DNA from: Candidatus Promineifilum breve
Lineage (GTDB): Bacteria > Chloroflexota > Anaerolineae > Promineifilales > Promineifilaceae
Assembly (NCBI RefSeq): GCF_900066015.1
Contig: NZ_LN890656.1
Coordinates: 186,001-250,000 of the forward strand
DNA length: 64,000 nt
Direction of reading: 5' to 3'
Below are positions 23,039 to 32,403 of the stretch, piece by piece. The notes under the pieces are model-generated. The model was not told the DNA's origin and did not search any database. It saw nothing but the letters and a program-made list of their open reading frames with translations. Made by a program: the position numbers and the translations under genes. The first letter of the stretch is position 1; each line of letters opens with the position of its first letter.

Positions 23039-25437
23039 TAGTTTTCCGGCGCGATGTGCAGCCCATGCACCCGCCCGGTGTAGCCCCAATCGCTGCCGTC
23101 CCAGAACTTCGTCACCGTGTTATTGGGGTGGAAGATGAGGATATCGTTCTCATTGCCGGCCAGGCCGCCGACGTTGGGGTAGGCGTCCCAGAAGGAGACG
23201 TACTTGTCGCCCGCGCCGTCGATGTAGAGGCTGATGATGTTCTCCTTCTTCAGTCCCGCCACCTGGGTGTTGTTGAAGTAGAGCGACCACGTGCCCAGGG
23301 TGGTGGCTCCGTAGCTGGTGGCGTCGAACAGTAGCAGGTCGTTCTTCTGCCCCTTCAGCAGCGGCGACCCCGGCACGTTGAACTTGTCCTTGGTGCTGAT
23401 CACCAGGTCGCCATTGGGCAGCACTTCCACCGCGTCGATGACCTCGCTGCTCGCGTCCAGCCCCACGTCGGAGCCGTCGAAGTACATCGTGAATGTCCCC
23501 GCCGTGTTGGTGCCGGTCGCCGTCGGGCAGAACTTCACCAGGTCTTGCGGCTTCACGAGGCCGACACCGGGCACGTTCTGATTACCGTTGAAGGTCATCA
23601 GCAGGCAGTCGTCGGCGGTGAAGGTGAAGTCGGTCAGATTCTTGGTGATGCCCACGTCGGAGCCGTCGAAGTACATGGCCCAATCGGCCGTGCCCAACGT
23701 GTTGACGATGATGTCCTCGTCCATGTAGGCCACGCCATCGACCATACCGTTGTTGCGGTTGGGAGCGATGTAGAGCAGGGACACCGGCGGCGGGATGAGC
23801 ACACAGTCTTCGATGCTGTCGGAGCCGGCCGGGGAAGTCGTTCCTTCCGGGCAGGCGGTCTGGGCCGTGGCCGCCGGGCCGGTGGCGTAGTAGCCCGCGT
23901 CGGCCTGAAGGCACGACACCGCGCCGCTACTGGGCTGGTAGGTGCCGGGGGCGCAGGCAACCTGAGCCGCCGCGCCTACGGTAGCGACGAAGTAGCCGGG
24001 GCCGGCCGGGGCGCAGGCCCAGGTGGCGGCCGTATCGAAATAGCCCGGCTGGCAGATGGTGTTGGTGAAGGTGCAACTGACGGGGATGCCGGGGTTCAGG
24101 GTGACGGACAGATTGCCGTCGGTGGCCGAGTCGCCATTGGTGCACAACGCCGCGGTGGCATAGCCGGGGGGGTTGGTCTCGTTGACGGCCACGACGCCAG
24201 GGGTGACGTTGCTATAGGTCACGTAAGGGTCCTCGTCGGTCAGGCTGAACACGTCCACGTCGCCAGTGAAACCGAACGACCAGTCGCTCGGCGCGCCGTC
24301 GCCGGTGACGGCCTTGACGATGGTCAGTTGGGCCGCGCACTCGCCGGCCGCGGCGTACTTCAGGTCGTCGTTGGTGATGTCTAAGTAGCTGATACGCGGG
24401 TTATCACAGGCGTCCAGCGCCAAGGAGGTGTACCAGCCCACTTGCCAGGCGCTGTCGACAATCTCGACGTCCCAGCTCGCCCCGTTCCAGGCGGCGTACT
24501 TCAGGACGCGGTTGCTGCCGTCTTCGTAGCTGATGCGCGGCCGGCCGGTCGCGTCCAGCGCCAGCGAGGAGTCCCGGCCCACGTACCCGGCGCTGTCGAC
24601 CGTCTCTATGTCCCAGCTCGCCCCGTCCCAGGCGGCGTACCTCAGGTCGTCGTCGGTGTCGTCGAAGTAGCTGATGCGCGGCATGCCGGCCGCGTCCAGC
24701 GCCAGCGAAGTGAAAAAGCCCACGTTCCCGGCGCTGTCGACGGTCGCCAGGTCCCAGCTTGTTCCGTTCCAGGCGGCGTACTTCAGGTCGAGGTTGGTCT
24801 CATCGAAGTAGCTGATGCGCGGCCGGCCGGCCGCGTCCAGCGCCAGCGAGGTGTACCGGCCCACGTTCCCGGCGCTGTCGACCGTCGCCACGTCCCAACT
24901 CGTCCCGTTCCAGGCGGCGTACTTCAGGTCGCCGTTTACGACGTCCAAGTAGCTGATGTGCGGTAGGCCGGCGCTGTCCAGAGCCAGCGAGGTGTGGTAG
25001 CCCACTTGCCCGGCGCTGTCGACCGTCTCGAGGACCCAGCTCGTGCCGTTCCAGGTGGCGTACTTCAGTTCGTCGTTGGTGGCATCGTAGTAGCTGATGC
25101 GCGGCCGGCCGGCTGCGTCCAGCGCCAGTGAGGTGTAGTAGCCCACGTCCCCGGTGCTGTCGACCGTCGCCACGTCCCAACTCGTCCCGTTCCAGGCGGC
25201 GTACTTCAGGTCGTCGTTGGTGTCGTCGAAGTAGCTGATGCGCGGCCGGCCAGCCGCGTCCAGCACCAGCGAGGTGAACTTGCCCATGTCCCCGGTGCTA
25301 TCGACCGTTTCGGTGTTCCAGGTGAGGGCCAGGACGGCCGCCGCCGGCAACAATAGACACAATAGCAACGCCAATAAGAATGCCGCACGGCGGGGCCGGG
25401 CGGCGCGGATACCATACCAACGTCTTGAACTGGCCAT
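23038..25437 (-). CDS. Large modular surface protein: seven-repeat propeller plus SDVGL repeats
   Basis: The start is the ATG at 25437 behind GGAGGAAAATC, giving 799 residues; the frame is open for 49 more codons but without a ribosome site. An Arg-rich N-terminus and a hydrophobic stretch (AAFLLALLLCLLLPAAAVLA) form a signal peptide. Seven 47-residue repeats follow (W-N-G-T-S-W-D-V-A-T-V-D-S ... P-R-I-S-Y), matching a seven-bladed beta-propeller. Next are a SpaA/Cna-like beta domain (LTIVKAVTGDGAPSD), Cys-rich repeats (CAPGTYQPSSGAVSC) and four copies of an FDGSDVGL-type module. The C-terminal module is shared with the protein at 2033-3298. It is probably an adhesin or sheath protein. Its promoter spacer holds a nine-base homopolymer. 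Confidence 0.78.
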   Translation of the reverse strand: MASSRRWYGIRAARPRRAAFLLALLLCLLLPAAAVLALTWNTETVDSTGDMGKFTSLVLDAAGRPRISYFDDTNDDLKYAAWNGTSWDVATVDSTGDVGYYTSLALDAAGRPRISYYDATNDELKYATWNGTSWVLETVDSAGQVGYHTSLALDSAGLPHISYLDVVNGDLKYAAWNGTSWDVATVDSAGNVGRYTSLALDAAGRPRISYFDETNLDLKYAAWNGTSWDLATVDSAGNVGFFTSLALDAAGMPRISYFDDTDDDLRYAAWDGASWDIETVDSAGYVGRDSSLALDATGRPRISYEDGSNRVLKYAAWNGASWDVEIVDSAWQVGWYTSLALDACDNPRISYLDITNDDLKYAAAGECAAQLTIVKAVTGDGAPSDWSFGFTGDVDVFSLTDEDPYVTYSNVTPGVVAVNETNPPGYATAALCTNGDSATDGNLSVTLNPGIPVSCTFTNTICQPGYFDTAATWACAPAGPGYFVATVGAAAQVACAPGTYQPSSGAVSCLQADAGYYATGPAATAQTACPEGTTSPAGSDSIEDCVLIPPPVSLLYIAPNRNNGMVDGVAYMDEDIIVNTLGTADWAMYFDGSDVGITKNLTDFTFTADDCLLMTFNGNQNVPGVGLVKPQDLVKFCPTATGTNTAGTFTMYFDGSDVGLDASSEVIDAVEVLPNGDLVISTKDKFNVPGSPLLKGQKNDLLLFDATSYGATTLGTWSLYFNNTQVAGLKKENIISLYIDGAGDKYVSFWDAYPNVGGLAGNENDILIFHPNNTVTKFWDGSDWGYTGRVHGLHIAPEN
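24346..25332 (-). repeat. Seven tandem 141-bp coding repeats (propeller blades)
   Basis: Seven consecutive 47-codon units, several nearly identical at DNA level, encode the beta-propeller of the surface protein. Such similarity allows blade gain or loss by recombination. Confidence 0.82.
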
Positions 25438-25558
25438 GATTTTCCTCCCAAACTGGAACCGCGACAGTTCGGCCGGGCCAACCCCACGACGGCGCCTGCC
25501 CCGACCAGGCCACCACCGTTCGTTTCCGCGACCGGCATACGAATGTATACTACGGACA

Positions 25559-25591
25559 ATTATAGCAAAAAAAAAGGCCGCCATCTGTCAA
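25559..25591 (-). promoter_or_regulatory. Promoter with homopolymer in the spacer
   Basis: On the minus strand TTGACA (25586-25591) and TATAAT (25559-25564) are separated by 21 bp, of which nine are a T run. Both hexamers are perfect consensus but the spacer is 4 bp too long, so slippage in the run could tune expression of the surface-protein gene. Confidence 0.55.
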
Positions 25592-25616
25592 CTAGCCGAC
25601 ATAACGGCCCGAATTT

Positions 25617-25733
25617 TCAGAGAAAGAACGCCGATGACGCGGAGAACGCAGAGAATTCTACTCTTTGTTTTCTCTGCGTTCTCCGCGTCTTCCCTCGGCG
25701 TTCTCCGCGTTCCTCTTCCCATTCTTGGACTTT
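25617..25733. repeat. GCGGAGAACGC hairpin
   Basis: GAACGCCGATGACGCGGAGAACGC units are mirrored by GCGTTCTCCGCGTCTTCC and GGCGTTCTCCGCG. It separates two divergent promoters. Confidence 0.83.
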
Positions 25734-25754
25734 GGAAAAGCCCTGGATTTCCTC

Positions 25755-25784
25755 TTGCCTACCGCGCCACTGTCATGCTATACT
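25755..25784 (+). promoter_or_regulatory. Promoter with extended -10 ahead of the pyrC leader
   Basis: TTGCCT (25755-25760), an 18-bp spacer and TATACT (25779-25784), preceded by TGC, which makes an extended -10. Transcription would start near 25791. Confidence 0.68.
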
Positions 25785-25790
25785 GATATC

Positions 25791-25928
25791 CCAGTGTGCA
25801 AGCGAAACGACATACTGGCGGCGGGCCGCGTGCCCGCCGGAGAACGCCACCGGGCCAACCCCCGCCCGGCCCGGCCCCTATTCCAATTAACCATTGCCAG
25901 CCTGATCCCCAGTGATCAGGCTTTTTTT
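25791..25928 (+). ncRNA. Candidate leader RNA or small RNA upstream of pyrC
   Basis: From the expected start near 25791, about 138 nt run to an intrinsic terminator. A hairpin can form from GGCGGGC (about 25817) and GCCCGCC, closed by TGGC/GCCA with an asymmetric GGAGAAC internal loop. A pyrimidine attenuator or a free small RNA are both possible. I do not recognise a known riboswitch class. Confidence 0.45.
25899..25928 (+). terminator. Intrinsic terminator in the pyrC leader
   Basis: AGCCTGATC and GATCAGGCT form a perfect 9-bp stem with a 6-nt loop, followed by seven T residues. Confidence 0.88.
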
Positions 25929-25932
25929 ATGA

Positions 25933-26091
25933 AGGGGGGTGGGGGAGCAGGGGAGCAGGGGAGCAGGGGAGCAGGGGAGATGCGTGGCGCTCCTACGGAT
26001 AATGCTTCCCAACGTCAAGGAAACCGGGGACAGAACTCATGCACCCCTGCCCCCCTGCCCCCCTGCTCCCCTGCGCTTCCGCCCCCCCCCC
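25933..26091. repeat. GGGGAGCA octamer hairpin
   Basis: Four to five GGGGAGCA units on the left and CCCCTGCTCCCCTGC units on the right flank about 60 bp. It lies between the terminator and pyrC. Similar units are at 31659-31690 and near 6601-6640. Confidence 0.83.
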
Positions 26092-26105
26092 CGGAGACCA
26101 CCTAA

Positions 26106-27158
<1,053 letters not shown>

Positions 27159-27286
27159 GGCGGGATGGCATCCCGCCCAGCGGTAAGGCGGCACTGTGGT
27201 CGTTGGTCATCGCACCTTCACAACCTAATACGCAGTGTAGCGACCACGTAAATAGGTTTACGGGATTTATCGCCGACGCGCTATTC

Positions 27287-27460
27287 AACACCCGCGGGTT
27301 CAAACTCGCGGCTGGCACGCCCCGCGGGTTCAAACCCGCGGCTGACATGACCCGCGGGTTAAAACCCCGTGGCTGACACGCCCCGCGGGTTCAAACCCGC
27401 GGCTGACACGCCCCGCGGGTTCAAACCCGCGTCTGACACGCGAAACCCGGCTAAAGCCGG
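27287..27460. repeat. CCCGCGGGTTCAAACCCGCGG array
   Basis: About five palindromic units, each roughly 30 bp and separated by TGACACGC-like linkers, end in a CCGGCTAAAGCCGG palindrome. Confidence 0.88.
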
Positions 27461-27610
27461 TTAAAAGAGACGGATGCCGGGGGTCTTGGCCTGACCGTAG
27501 AGCGCATTTCGCATAGCCTATCCTGTAAACCTCAATCATACGTCATTGATAGAAATGGCCTGACGCCTGCGCCAATAAACGGATACCGCCTAACATCGAT
27601 CGGCGGCCTC

Positions 27611-28007
27611 TTCAACCGGCTTCAGCCGGTTTTGCATGGCAGCGGCGGGTTTGAACCCGCCTCGTGGATGGACCGATTATTCCCATCGGCGGCCTCTTCA
27701 ACCGGCTTCAGCCGGTTTTGCATGACAGCGGCGGGTTTGAACCCGCCTCGTGGATGGACCGATTATTCCCTTCGGCGGCCTCTTCAACCGGCTTCAGCCG
27801 GTTTTGCATGGCAGCGGCGGGTTTGAACCCGCCTCGTGGATGGACCGATTATTCCCATCGGCCGCCTCTTCAACCGGCTTCAGCCGGTTTTGTATGGCAG
27901 CGGCGGGTTTGAACCCGCCTCGTGGATGGACCGATTATTCCGAGCGGCGGCCTCTTCAACCGGCTTCAGCCGGTTTTGCATGACAGCGGCGGGTTTGAAC
28001 CCGCCGG
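27611..28007. repeat. Tandem 86-bp repeat, about 4.6 units
   Basis: Units begin at 27611, 27697, 27783, 27869 and 27955. Each carries two palindromes, AACCGGCTTCAGCCGGTT and GCGGGTTTGAACCCGC, plus the linker CTCGTGGATGGACCGATTAT. Units differ at only a few positions. Single copies of the palindromes are at 14741-14822 and 19806-19866. Confidence 0.93.
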
Positions 28008-28076
28008 CCAATCAATCGCCTGGCCGCCTTTAACTTTAACAACAGGCAAGCAACAATCATTGTAAGGAGACACAAA

Positions 28077-29099
28077 ATGGAAACAACGAAACTGCAACCG
28101 TTATTCAATTTGCAAGAACTGGAAACCAAGTTCGGCCGCAACGGCGACGTTGCAAACGGCCACAAAGCCAACGGCCTAACCGGCTGGGACATCCTCTCGG
28201 TCGAGCAGTTCGACCGCGACAAGCTGGGCTACATCTTCGGCCGGGCCGAGGAGATGCGCGAGATGGTCAATCGCGTCCACGGCGTGGATTTGCTGAAGGG
28301 GCGGGTGCTGACCTGCCTGTTCTATGAGCCGAGCACCCGCACCAGCGCTTCGTTCATCGCCGCCATGGAACGGCTGGGCGGCAGCGTCATCCCCATCACC
28401 CAGGGCGTGCAGTTCAGTTCGGTCAGCAAGGGCGAGACGCTGGCCGACACCATCCGCACGCTGGAGCAATACTCCGACGTGATCGTGCTGCGCCACCCGG
28501 AAATCGGCTCAGCCCGCGTGGCGGCCGAGGCGGCCGGCATCCCGGTCATCAACGCCGGCGACGGCCCCGGCGAGCACCCCACCCAGGCGCTGCTCGATCT
28601 GTTCACCATTCAGGAAGAGATGGGGCGCATCGACGGGCTGAAGATCGCCATGGTCGGCGATTTGCGCTTCGGCCGCACCGTCCATAGCCTGACCAAGCTG
28701 CTGCTCCACTTCGACGTGAGCCTGCGCTTCGTCTCGCCGGAGATTTTGCGGATGCCGCTGAAGATTATGAACGAGGTGCGCGACAAGGGGCTGAACGTGC
28801 GCGAGACCCACGACGTGGCCGACGTCATCGAGAACGCCGACGTGCTCTACGTGACCCGCGTCCAGAAGGAGCGCTTCAGTGACCTGGCCCAATACGACGA
28901 GGTGAAGGACAACTACATCATCACCCCCGAACTATTGGAGCGGGCCAAGCAGAAGATGATCGTGCTCCATCCCCTGCCGCGCGTGGGCGAGATCAGCCCG
29001 GCCGTGGACAGCGACCCCCGCGCCGCCTACTTCCGCCAGGTGCAGAACGGGATGTATATTCGGATGGCGCTATTGGCGGCGGTGTTGGGCAAAGCGTAA
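28077..29099 (+). CDS. pyrB: Aspartate carbamoyltransferase catalytic chain
   Basis: The 340-residue enzyme joins carbamoyl phosphate and aspartate in pyrimidine synthesis. Carbamoyl-phosphate motif [12 protein letters not shown] (about 82-93), [13 protein letters not shown] with the mobile Lys loop, [21 protein letters not shown] (about 164-175) and [16 protein letters not shown] (about 300-315) are all present. The N-terminus has about 30 extra residues before the family core. AAGGAGA lies 7 bp before the ATG. No pyrI regulatory chain is visible. Its position after pyrC suggests a common pyrimidine locus, although the 0.9-kb repeat gap argues for a separate promoter. Confidence 0.94.
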   Translation: METTKLQPLFNLQELETKFGRNGDVANGHKANGLTGWDILSVEQFDRDKLGYIFGRAEEMREMVNRVHGVDLLKGRVLTCLFYEPSTRTSASFIAAMERLGGSVIPITQGVQFSSVSKGETLADTIRTLEQYSDVIVLRHPEIGSARVAAEAAGIPVINAGDGPGEHPTQALLDLFTIQEEMGRIDGLKIAMVGDLRFGRTVHSLTKLLLHFDVSLRFVSPEILRMPLKIMNEVRDKGLNVRETHDVADVIENADVLYVTRVQKERFSDLAQYDEVKDNYIITPELLERAKQKMIVLHPLPRVGEISPAVDSDPRAAYFRQVQNGMYIRMALLAAVLGKA

Positions 29100-29102
29100 G
29101 AA

Positions 29103-29172
29103 GGTGGCGAGTGGCGGGTAGCGGGTGGCGAGTTCAGCGCGACTCGCCACCCGCTACTCGCCACTTGCCACT
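29103..29172. repeat. GGCGAGTGGCGGGTAGCGGG hairpin
   Basis: GTGGCGGGTAGCGGGTGGCGAG is mirrored by CTCGCCACCCGCTACTCGCC. It lies between convergent pyrB and the aldolase gene; the same repeat supplies the end of selA. Confidence 0.88.
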
Positions 29173-30142
29173 AATATTTGCGGAACCAGTGCTCGCCAAT
29201 ATCATCTTCCGCGCTGGCGTAATATTTCGTCCAGGGGGTGGCGTGCTCGGCGATGAGGTCGCCCAGCTGCACCATGCGGTCGATGGCCGTCTTCGAGAGG
29301 AAGTCATCGTGGGCCTTGTTGCGCAGTTCGGCCGCTTCCTGCCACACGGCGCGGCCGACGACCACGCCGCTGGCCCCGTGGCGGCAGGCGATCTCCGTCT
29401 GGGCCGAGAACTCCTTGAAGGGCACGCCGCCACTGAGCAGCACCCAGGGCACGGCGCTGGCCTCGGTCAATTCGCGGCAGGCGTCTTCCCATTCGCCGCG
29501 GCGCGGTTCCTGGCGCGGGTCGAGCGGGAATTCGGCCTTCAGCACGTCGATGCCACGGGCCGACAGGCGGCGGGCGGTCTCGACGACCACGGCCCGCCGT
29601 TCGGCCGACGGCAGGGTCTTGTTTTTGGCGTCCAATGAGTAGGACAGCGGCTCCAGAAACAGCGGCAAATCGGCGGCGCGGCAGGCGGCGACGATCTCAT
29701 CGACCAGCGCCTCCTGTTTGGCGGCATGGCGCGCTTCGGGATGGTAGTAGATGCGCATCTTGACCGCCGACGCGCCCATGCGGGCCACCTTGTCCACCCC
29801 CCAGTCGTCGAGCAGCGTCGAGCGCCGGTCGCCGTCCGTGCCGCCATAGCCGGCGGCCTCCACCGTGACCAGCAGCCCGCTATGGCCGGGCAGCGACCCG
29901 GCGGCGATGGCCTGGCCCGCGCCAAATTCGGGGTCGAGCACCACGGCCGAGCTGACCGGGGCCAGCGCCCGCACCACCTCCGACTTGAAGGCGGCCATTT
30001 CGGCGTAGCTCAGGCTCTCCGGCTCGACCGGCTTCAACAGGCGGCGCAGGTCGTCGCGGTGATCGAGGGCGACGATGACGAACAGGCCGTCAGGGGTGCT
30101 GCATTGTTGCAGCCGGCGTAACTTGCCGATGGTCAAACTCAT
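29171..30142 (-). CDS. LacD-like class I aldolase (tagatose-1,6-bisphosphate aldolase family)
   Basis: The 323-residue TIM-barrel protein opens with GKLRRLQQCSTPDGLFVIVALDHRD and includes VVLDPEFGAGQAI, a metal-free class I core with the presumptive Schiff-base Lys in GIDVLKAEFPLD (about residue 210), then PWVLLSGGVPFKEF and GASGVVVGRAVWQEA. These match LacD, which cleaves tagatose or fructose bisphosphate. The real substrate could be another sugar or sulfosugar phosphate. GAGGAA precedes the ATG at 30142. It stands 351 bp from the MFS gene, so a shared operon is unlikely. Confidence 0.8.
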   Translation of the reverse strand: MSLTIGKLRRLQQCSTPDGLFVIVALDHRDDLRRLLKPVEPESLSYAEMAAFKSEVVRALAPVSSAVVLDPEFGAGQAIAAGSLPGHSGLLVTVEAAGYGGTDGDRRSTLLDDWGVDKVARMGASAVKMRIYYHPEARHAAKQEALVDEIVAACRAADLPLFLEPLSYSLDAKNKTLPSAERRAVVVETARRLSARGIDVLKAEFPLDPRQEPRRGEWEDACRELTEASAVPWVLLSGGVPFKEFSAQTEIACRHGASGVVVGRAVWQEAAELRNKAHDDFLSKTAIDRMVQLGDLIAEHATPWTKYYASAEDDIGEHWFRKY

Positions 30143-30493
30143 GTTTTTTCCTCAAGTGAAAGCGCGTCACCGCGACAGACTGTCGCGGATGAATCATGGG
30201 ACGTCGCGGCCGGTCATGCGCCGGCTATGCGTCGTTCAATGGTCAGGCTGGTTGGGCCGGTTGGATGGCTATTCCTCTTTACGCAGGCAAAAAATCGAGT
30301 GCTCCAAAACCTTGCCGGGGGATTATCCATGATCCGGGGAGATTGCGCAACATGCGCGGCGGAGTAACACAGAGGACACGGAGGACACAGAGAGCACAGA
30401 GGGGGAGGAAGAGATAAGAGAATGTGGAGAGAGCATTAATTCTTTTCTCCGCGCTCTCTGTGGTCCTCTGTGCCCTCTGTGTAGCTCTTCCTC
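30143..30493. other. Intergenic region, mostly repeat
   Basis: This 351-bp gap holds about 210 bp of unassigned sequence next to the aldolase gene and a CACAGAG hairpin at 30362-30488. No gene is visible. Confidence 0.7.
30362..30488. repeat. CACAGAG-type repeat hairpin
   Basis: AACACAGAGGACACGGAGG units are mirrored by TCCTCTGTGCCCTCTGTGTA. It ends at the stop codon of the MFS gene. Confidence 0.85.
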
Positions 30494-31648
30494 TCAAGCC
30501 GGGACGCGCCGGGTTGTGCGCCGCAGCAACCGGGCGGCCACGAACACCACCAGCATCCCCAGCGTCAACCAGCCCATCACCAGGAACAGCCGGGCAAAGC
30601 CGATGGCCTCATAGGTCGGGCCGCCCAGGAAGCCGCCCAGCGCCGAGCCGACGCCGAACATCATGCCCGTGAACAACCCCTGGGCCGTGGCGCTGAGGCC
30701 CAGCGGCGCGGCGGCGTCGGCGTCGGCCACGCCGGCCGCCCACAGGATGGCGAACGACGGCCCGTGCAACAGGTTGATGGGCAGCACCGGCCACGGCGCG
30801 GTCATCAGACCCGTCGCCAGGAAGCGCACCGTGGACGCGGTTAGGGCCAGGGCGATCATCTTGCTGGTGCCATAGCGGCGCAAGAGCCAGGCGCTGACGA
30901 ACCAGAACGGCACTTCGCTGAGCGTGGCGAACACCAGCGACCACGACATCAGCGTGGTTTTCGCGCCCAGTTCTTCCAGAAAGAGGAACTGATAGCTTTG
31001 GGTCACGCCCATGGTGATGCCGAAGACGAGGGCCGTGAGCAGCAGCAACAGGAAGCGGCCGTTGCCGGCCAGCACGCGCAAGCCGGCGGCATAGCTGACT
31101 TTCGCCTCGTGGATGATGCCCATCGGCAGCTTGCGCGAGACGAAAAAGTTGACGACCATGAAGGCCACGAAGCCATAGAAGGCCCACACCAGCCCGGCCC
31201 GCTCCAGCACCGGCCCCAGCAGCAGCGCCCCCGAGGCAAAGCCGAAGCTGCCCCACAGCCGCACGCGGCCGTAGCGCTCCTTGTGCTCGCCCAGCAGGCC
31301 CAGCACGGCGTTATCGACCAGGGGCACGATGGGGCCGATGAAGAAGGCGTAGGCGATGACCCCCACCAGCAGGGTGGCGAACGAGGCGGCGAAGGACAGA
31401 GCCAGCACCGACACACACAAGCCGGCGATGGTCAGCAGCAGCACGCCGCGATGGGCGCGGCGGGCGTCGGCGATGCCGCCCCAGAACGGCGCGCTGAGCC
31501 AGACGATGAACGGGATGATGCCCGACAGCACGCCGATTTGCGTCCCGCTCATGCCGCGCTCCTGATAGTAGAGGCTCATAAACGGCACGAGGCAAGCCAG
31601 GGCAGCGTAGTAGAAGAAGTAGACGGCTTTTGGGCGTGTTGTTGACAT
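30494..31648 (-). CDS. Major facilitator superfamily transporter
   Basis: The 384-residue protein has about 12 hydrophobic segments and the MFS loop signature in GGIADARRAHRG after helix 2 (about residue 60). The start KAVYFFYYAALACLVPFMSLYYQERGMSGTQIGVL and GPSFAILWAAGVADADAAAPLGLSATAQG near residue 305 resemble the LacY/nucleoside-symporter/HcaT (MFS_1_like, PPP) group. The substrate is not predictable. It is encoded on the same strand as the aldolase gene downstream. Confidence 0.83.
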   Translation of the reverse strand: MSTTRPKAVYFFYYAALACLVPFMSLYYQERGMSGTQIGVLSGIIPFIVWLSAPFWGGIADARRAHRGVLLLTIAGLCVSVLALSFAASFATLLVGVIAYAFFIGPIVPLVDNAVLGLLGEHKERYGRVRLWGSFGFASGALLLGPVLERAGLVWAFYGFVAFMVVNFFVSRKLPMGIIHEAKVSYAAGLRVLAGNGRFLLLLLTALVFGITMGVTQSYQFLFLEELGAKTTLMSWSLVFATLSEVPFWFVSAWLLRRYGTSKMIALALTASTVRFLATGLMTAPWPVLPINLLHGPSFAILWAAGVADADAAAPLGLSATAQGLFTGMMFGVGSALGGFLGGPTYEAIGFARLFLVMGWLTLGMLVVFVAARLLRRTTRRVPA

Positions 31649-31658
31649 AAATAGCCTT

Positions 31659-31737
31659 CGCAGGGGAGCAGGGGCGCAGGGGAGCAGGGGAGAAAGGGAT
31701 CGCTCTTTGCGTCTTCGCGCCTTTGCGTTTTTCTAAA
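31659..31737. repeat. GGGGAGCA and CGCCTTTGCG repeat units
   Basis: GCAGGGGAGCAGGGGCGCAGG units are followed by a half CTTCGCGCCTTTGCGTTTTTC unit from the family at 8823-8969. Unlike most other copies, no full inverted arm is present. Confidence 0.7.
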
Positions 31738-32319
31738 TCAGTTCGTGGCCACAAAACGAACGAAGTCCCAGGCCACACCCGGCGCGGCGGCGGTGGCCTT
31801 GACCGTCAGGCCGCCCGGCGCGGCGGCGATAGGCAGGCCGTAGAGGACGCCGTTACATTGGAAAGGGGCCAGCGTCGCCGGGTCGATGGCCCCCGCGGCG
31901 GCGACAATGCCTTCCGGCGCGGCGGCCAGTTGCCCAACCAACCCACACACGGCCGCCGGCGACAGGGCCACCACGTCGGCCGCCGTGCCCGCCCCCAGCG
32001 CGTCGCGCACGGTCTGGTCATAGGCCGCCGGGTCGATGGTCTCGATGGTGACGGCCACGCCGGGGTTGGCGGCGGTGTAGGCGTCGGCCGCGGCCTGCAG
32101 CGCGGCGTGGGCGGTCTCGTCCTGGGGCAGCCACAGGCGCAGGGGGATGCTCTGGCCCACGCCGCCGCCCTCGTCGGCGCTGCCGCCGCCCTCGGCCGGG
32201 GGGGCCTCGCTGATAGGCGTGGGGCGCGTCTCGTCGCCGCCCGGCCCGCTGCCCCGGCAGCCGGCGGCGGCCAGCAGGGCGAGCAACAGAATCGTTAACT
32301 TGAGAATCGATGTCTTCAT
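31738..32319 (-). CDS. Lipoprotein resembling a truncated solute-binding protein
   Basis: The 193-residue product has a lipoprotein signal (LLALLAAAGC, Cys about residue 21), a Gly/Pro/Glu-rich linker, then LRLWLPQDETAHAALQAAAD and NPGVAVTIETIDPAAYDQTV, like the first lobe of extracellular ABC solute-binding proteins (family 1). The protein is less than half the normal 400-450 residues and stops after GVAWDFVRFVATN, which resembles a segment normally near residue 300. Internal loss of the middle lobe is therefore likely. No transporter genes adjoin except the MFS gene. Confidence 0.6.
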   Translation of the reverse strand: MKTSILKLTILLLALLAAAGCRGSGPGGDETRPTPISEAPPAEGGGSADEGGGVGQSIPLRLWLPQDETAHAALQAAADAYTAANPGVAVTIETIDPAAYDQTVRDALGAGTAADVVALSPAAVCGLVGQLAAAPEGIVAAAGAIDPATLAPFQCNGVLYGLPIAAAPGGLTVKATAAAPGVAWDFVRFVATN

Positions 32320-32365
32320 ACCGGGCTTGAGTATAACCCGAATCGTGATGGTTAACCCGTTTTTA

Positions 32366-32397
32366 GACCTGACAGGTCTTCCGAGACCTGTCAGGTC
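32366..32397. repeat. GACCTGACAGGTC palindromic repeat
   Basis: A 32-bp unit with perfect arms around TTCCGA, nearly identical to the copy inside the beta-helix gene at 5121-5152. Confidence 0.9.
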
Positions 32398-32403
32398 TTG
32401 ACT

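Larger units (their letters stand above)
25438..26105. other. Divergent intergenic region between surface protein and pyrC
   Basis: The 668-bp region contains the surface-protein promoter (25559-25591), a GACGCGGAGAACGC hairpin (25617-25733), a plus-strand promoter (25755-25784), a leader with an intrinsic terminator (25791-25928) and a GGGGAGCAG hairpin (25933-26091). Confidence 0.75.
27159..28076. other. Intergenic region with large repeat arrays between pyrC and pyrB
   Basis: The 918-bp gap begins with a GGGCGGGATGGCATCCCGCCC palindrome at 27158-27178. It then holds unassigned sequence, a CCCGCGGGTTCAAACCCGCGG array (27287-27460), 140 bp unassigned and a five-unit 86-bp tandem array (27611-28007). 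Only the last 70 bp before pyrB are repeat-free. Confidence 0.8.

Noticed and set aside
25791-25928. Assignment of the pyrC leader to 4.5S RNA, 6S RNA, GEMM or PyrR-binding leader
   Set aside because: The conserved cores of these RNAs were looked for by eye and are not present.
27287-27460. tRNA-like GGGTTCAAACCC elements
   Set aside because: They resemble T-arms but are repeated palindromes without acceptor, D- or anticodon arms.
27611-28007. Possible CRISPR array
   Set aside because: The 86-bp units are direct tandem copies including the stretches that would be spacers; there are no unique spacers and no cas genes.
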